From: JAUZRW01 sp034437755
GTDB taxonomy: Bacteria; Chloroflexota; Anaerolineae; Aggregatilineales; Phototrophicaceae
Assembly (NCBI GenBank): GCA_034437755.1
Contig: DAOTTV010000105.1
Span: forward strand, 1 to 42,758
Reading direction: 5' to 3'
Length of the DNA stretch: 42,758 nt
The notes beneath the pieces were generated by a model that worked only from the letters and a program-made list of their open reading frames with translations, was not told the origin of the DNA and did no database searches. Positions within the stretch are counted from its first letter, which is position 1. Each line of letters starts with the position of its first letter. This document shows, piece by piece, positions 40,306-42,758 of this stretch. The position numbers were made by a program, and so were the translations under genes.

Positions 40306-41051
40306 TGGTCTGGGGCGAGCAGGTCGCTGTTGGTACACGCGCTGAACTCATAGGCGCGCAGGTCATCCAGCACGCCCGCCCACACGTCCCATAAATCGAA
40401 GCGGTCGATCTCCCAGCTATGCCCCCACACATGCCAGATGCCGCCGGTCGCCGTCGCTATATCGAGCCACGCCCGCGCCAGACCGCGCCAATCCCGCAGG
40501 CGCAAGGGATTGACACCGTGCCGTAAGGTGGGGGCGATGGCGTTCTGTAAGGGTTGCGTGCGCGTGCGCCACCCGCGCCACAGCGCTTGTTGGGGCAAGG
40601 GTCGCAGAGGAAAGGGGTACAGATGCAGGGTCGTCGGCAGGCGATAGGGATTATCGCCGAGGGTCGTCATGTAAGCATCGACCCCGCGGGCGAGCGTGTA
40701 ACCGGCATCAGCGACCATCTGTTGATGGGCGCGGGTATGCTTGCCCTTCGGGTAGCAGAAGGCGCGCACCTCGCGCCCGATCACGTCTTCTAGCCAGCGT
40801 TTGCTATCGTGGATTTCGCGCTCAGCCTGTTCCAGCGGGATTGCGGTCAGCGTCGGGTGGGTGAGGGTGTGCGCGCCGATCTCGTGGCGGTCGGCAATCT
40901 GGCGCAGGTCGGCTTCGCTCAGCCGTTGATCGAGAAAATCACGCGCGATGTAGAATGTGCCCTTCAAACCAGCGCGATCGAGCATATCAATCACGCGCCA
41001 ATCCAGCACATGCCCATCGTCCCAGCTGGTGGTGATGCGTAAGCGCGTCAT
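40281..41051 (-). CDS. Polysaccharide deacetylase (CE4, NodB domain)
   Basis: 256 residues. The NodB domain removes acetyl groups from chitin, peptidoglycan or similar sugars using a metal. Motif 1 is TTSWDDGHV (catalytic and metal Asp), motif 2 is HEIGAHTLTHPTLTAI (metal His pair HxxxHP). FCYPKGKHTRAHQQMVADAG is the third, with Arg in place but a less conserved fourth motif. No signal peptide, so it may act on cytoplasmic precursors or be secreted another way. Its ATGA start overlaps the previous stop by 4 bp, placing it in the sortase operon. Confidence 0.85.
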   Translation of the reverse strand: MTRLRITTSWDDGHVLDWRVIDMLDRAGLKGTFYIARDFLDQRLSEADLRQIADRHEIGAHTLTHPTLTAIPLEQAEREIHDSKRWLEDVIGREVRAFCYPKGKHTRAHQQMVADAGYTLARGVDAYMTTLGDNPYRLPTTLHLYPFPLRPLPQQALWRGWRTRTQPLQNAIAPTLRHGVNPLRLRDWRGLARAWLDIATATGGIWHVWGHSWEIDRFDLWDVWAGVLDDLRAYEFSACTNSDLLAPDHQPTEHDQ

Positions 41052-41743
41052 TCACGTTTCTCGTTGTAGAACTTATCCCACTCCGCGCTAAAATCAGCCG
41101 GCACGTCGATGACCACATCACCGCGCTGGCGACTGGGCAGAGTCGGCGGCGTGGGGGCAAAATCCTCAAGCGCCTTCTCGATGAAGTACACCATCTCGTG
41201 TGCTTCTAACTGCGCGTTGAAGCGGTGCGACCACCATGACAGCGCGAATAGCGCGATAATCAGCGTGCTGATGATCGGTACGCCCCAGGTCATAAAGACC
41301 AGCATCGATGCCATGAACACCGGCCACAGGAACACATCGACCAGATAATGCAAGCGCATATGGCTATGCAGGGTGAGCAGGGTCGTGTTGTCGTCAATGC
41401 GCTGGAAATCGCCATAGAGGTTGGTGGCGGAGGTTGTGCGCCGTTTGGGATACCACGCGACTTTGTTCGTCGTCCGCATCTTGAAGCCGCCGTCGTCAGT
41501 CGGTCGCAGAAAATAGCGTCGTCCATGAGCGAACACATGACGCAAGTGCAGGCGATTAACGCTGGGCTTCGCCGCTGTCTCCAGCACTTTATAACTCTGC
41601 GTGGGGGTCAACTGCAAGCGCAGATGCTTACCCTGATGCACATACCACAGGTGATGCAATACGCGCCGGCGCAGGCCTTGCCACCAGCGCGGGCTTTGCT
41701 CGGATGCTGTGTCATCGACCATGTGTACTTTTTGTTCAGCCAT
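41048..41743 (-). CDS. Unknown membrane protein between sortase and deacetylase
   Basis: 231 residues. It begins 2 bp after the sortase stop, with GAGCGG inside the sortase end as RBS, and ends in an ATGA overlap with the deacetylase. The N-terminal 130 residues are soluble and rich in basic and aromatic residues (RRRVLHHLWYVHQGKHLRLQ, then FAHGRRYFLRPTDDGG). Two helices follow (LVDVFLWPVFMASMLVFMTW and IISTLIIALFALSWWSHRF) and a short tail (AEWDKFYNEKRE). No family recognised. The position suggests a role in envelope assembly with its neighbours. Confidence 0.6.
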   Translation of the reverse strand: MAEQKVHMVDDTASEQSPRWWQGLRRRVLHHLWYVHQGKHLRLQLTPTQSYKVLETAAKPSVNRLHLRHVFAHGRRYFLRPTDDGGFKMRTTNKVAWYPKRRTTSATNLYGDFQRIDDNTTLLTLHSHMRLHYLVDVFLWPVFMASMLVFMTWGVPIISTLIIALFALSWWSHRFNAQLEAHEMVYFIEKALEDFAPTPPTLPSRQRGDVVIDVPADFSAEWDKFYNEKRE

Positions 41744-41745
41744 CG

Positions 41746-42483
41746 TCAGTTCAACCGCTCCGCTACAATAATCATTCGTTCCAGATAGGAATCACTGAAG
41801 AAATCATACGTATTACAGGTGATAAGTGTCAAGCGGTCGTCGGATGTAGGCATCACGGGCGATAAATCCGTCGGCGCTACTGTGCGAATCTCAGTGATGA
41901 TATAGCGATACTCCGTGCTGGACTGGCGCAGGATGACGACATCATCGACGCGCAATTCGTCCAGATTGGCGAAAATGCCGGGGCGACCGTCGCGCATCTC
42001 CACATGACCAGACAGCACGACGTTGCCCGGCTCATCCAGCCACGCCGTCCCTTCCAGATGCCCCACCCGCGTTCCTAATTGGCTCACGTCCCAGCTGGTG
42101 TCATCGAGATAGGCTTGAATCACTTGTGAGTAAATCCCCGCCCGCGGGATGAAAACCGAGACATTATCGGGTATCTCTTGCCGGAAGCCGATTTGACGCG
42201 AGATAGACGTGACGCTCGTCATGCGATCCAGATCAGGATCGCCGGCGGATGATCGATCAATCGGGCGCTCGATTGTCGGGGCGGGGGTGCGGGTTGACGC
42301 GGCGGGGATGTTGGTGCTTGCGGTATCGGGCACATTCGGCGTGAGCGTCGGCGGTAGCTGGGCGATGTCGGGGTCTGGTGGTGCAGTCGGCGATGCGTTA
42401 TCCCACACATAGAAGATCACCCCGATCAACATAGCGAAAGCGATCAATACGGATAATGATGGACGACCGAACCGTAAACGCAT
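41746..42483 (-). CDS. Sortase (class D/E-like transpeptidase)
   Basis: 245 residues from the ATG at 42483; the track of the frame to 42594 has no RBS and overlaps the repeat. A signal anchor (PSLSVLIAFAMLIGVIFYVW) is followed by a Pro/Thr linker and the sortase barrel: FIPRAGIYSQVIQAYLDD, GNVVLSGHVEMRD (catalytic His160), DVVILRQSSTEYRYIITEIR, RLTLITCNTYDF (catalytic Cys223 in the TLxTC motif) and YLERMIIVAERLN (Arg236). It cleaves an LPxTG-type signal and joins the protein to a cell-wall amine. The LPATG protein at 23337-23930 is a candidate substrate. First gene of a three-gene operon. Confidence 0.9.
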   Translation of the reverse strand: MRLRFGRPSLSVLIAFAMLIGVIFYVWDNASPTAPPDPDIAQLPPTLTPNVPDTASTNIPAASTRTPAPTIERPIDRSSAGDPDLDRMTSVTSISRQIGFRQEIPDNVSVFIPRAGIYSQVIQAYLDDTSWDVSQLGTRVGHLEGTAWLDEPGNVVLSGHVEMRDGRPGIFANLDELRVDDVVILRQSSTEYRYIITEIRTVAPTDLSPVMPTSDDRLTLITCNTYDFFSDSYLERMIIVAERLN

Positions 42484-42519
42484 GGATACTAGTATTTTCC
42501 CTAAAGACGTTTGTGCTAT

Positions 42520-42525
42520 ATTATA
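42520..42525 (-). promoter_or_regulatory. -10 element (TATAAT) of the sortase operon
   Basis: Perfect TATAAT on the minus strand, 37 bp before the sortase start. The -35 is poor. Confidence 0.4.
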
Positions 42526-42586
42526 CTGAATTGTGCGGGTGTGTGATGACCCAATTCTCACAAAGTCAGGTTGGGCAAACTGTAGC

Positions 42587-42651
42587 AGGCTCATGTGTAA
42601 AGTCTGTGCAAAGTGGGACGCTGTCCCACACCCTGCAAAAGGCTTACGCCT
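42587..42651 (+). repeat. Hairpin cassette related to the interior of MITE copy A
   Basis: 65 bp that match 14434-14498 at 57 of 65 positions. Both carry GTGGGAC-GCT-GTCCCAC (here 42612-42628), then ACCCTGCAAAAGGC. The next hairpin reads AAGGC-TTAC-GCCTT (42638-42651), where copy A has AAGGC-GTAA-GCCTT, its exact reverse complement. No MITE ends are visible around it. Confidence 0.75.
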
Positions 42652-42713
42652 TGTAACTACTCAGGTCAATTGATTTACGCCAGCTTTTGCCCTCAAGACA
42701 AGCACGGTTGAAG

Positions 42714-42751
42714 TCCCTCTCCTAGCCACATCGTGGCGGTCGGGAGAGGGA
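42714..42751. repeat. Intergenic hairpin repeat, CCCTCTCC/GGAGAGGG type
   Basis: TCCCTCTCC (42714-42722) pairs with GGAGAGGGA (42743-42751). It is followed by TTTAGGG at the window edge, the same word as at 131-137, and the stem is shared with 13145-13179. Confidence 0.65.
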
Positions 42752-42758
42752 TTTAGGG

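Overview
The window looks like chromosomal DNA of a member of the Chloroflexota (Anaerolineae-like). This is an inference from several features together: a Flp/TadE-type mini-pilin with the GQGLVEYALIL start, many exported proteins with Thr/Pro-rich TPTPT stalks, a sortase with an LPATG substrate, a protein of the glycerol-1-phosphate dehydrogenase fold, and intergenic CCCTCTCC/GGAGAGGG hairpins. There is no phage, plasmid or CRISPR signature. Most of the content is ordinary housekeeping and cell-envelope genes, broken up by small non-coding mobile elements.

Layout. 1-3753: the tail of a small membrane protein and a giant exported triple beta-helix protein (minus). 3973-5044: RNA block with tmRNA (minus), a Flp pilin with promoter and terminator, and tRNA-Arg(ACG). 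5105-10521: rho behind a long leader, an exported beta-propeller protein, a DUF1269-type membrane protein, a lipoprotein, a class-I glutamine-amidotransferase-fold hydrolase and a nitroreductase (minus). 10680-11574: two tandem, overlapping Doc-type Fic proteins with no visible antitoxin, next to remnants of mtaB and ilvA. 11800-14233 (minus): a membrane-anchored concanavalin-like protein, a tiny membrane protein and a G1PDH-fold protein. 14383-14629: a MITE-like element. 14700-20972 (plus): small membrane proteins, an unknown protein, a TPR protein, DUF983, pfkB and a sulfatase-family protein. 20974-27663: M20 amidohydrolase, YbjN-like protein, LPATG surface protein, GNAT, R3H/AAA ATPase and a degenerate CPBP protein. 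27864-29222: an ArsR-type regulator behind a strong promoter containing a palindrome. 29239-35252: glutaryl-CoA-dehydrogenase-like enzyme, CitE-like lyase and an OmpR/histidine-kinase pair. 35398-42758: another MITE copy, a CxxCxGxG zinc protein, exported and membrane proteins, a GT39-like transferase, VanZ-like protein, polysaccharide deacetylase and sortase.

The most notable new observation is a family of non-autonomous mobile elements (14383-14629, 23078-23198, 35398-35562, with a related cassette at 42587-42651). They have imperfect 23-bp terminal inverted repeats, and two copies carry perfect 8-bp target duplications (ATGGGCGC and TGTTTTTC). The interiors are built from interchangeable short perfect hairpins. 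One hairpin occurs in two copies as its exact reverse complement in place, which suggests that the cassettes flip or turn over. Other points of interest are the tmRNA tag GEQNQLAYAA, the antitoxin-less Doc pair, the loss of metal ligands in the G1PDH-like protein, a Thr in place of the formylglycine Cys in the sulfatase, and three TTGACCC repeats phased on the DNA helix upstream of the GNAT/R3H-ATPase pair.

Functional links are local. Sortase, an unknown two-TM protein and a polysaccharide deacetylase form a tightly packed envelope operon. The LPATG protein at 23337 is a candidate substrate for that sortase. The response regulator and kinase are a conventional pair. The GNAT and R3H ATPase are adjacent with no spacer. 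All calls come from reading the sequence; no database search was done.
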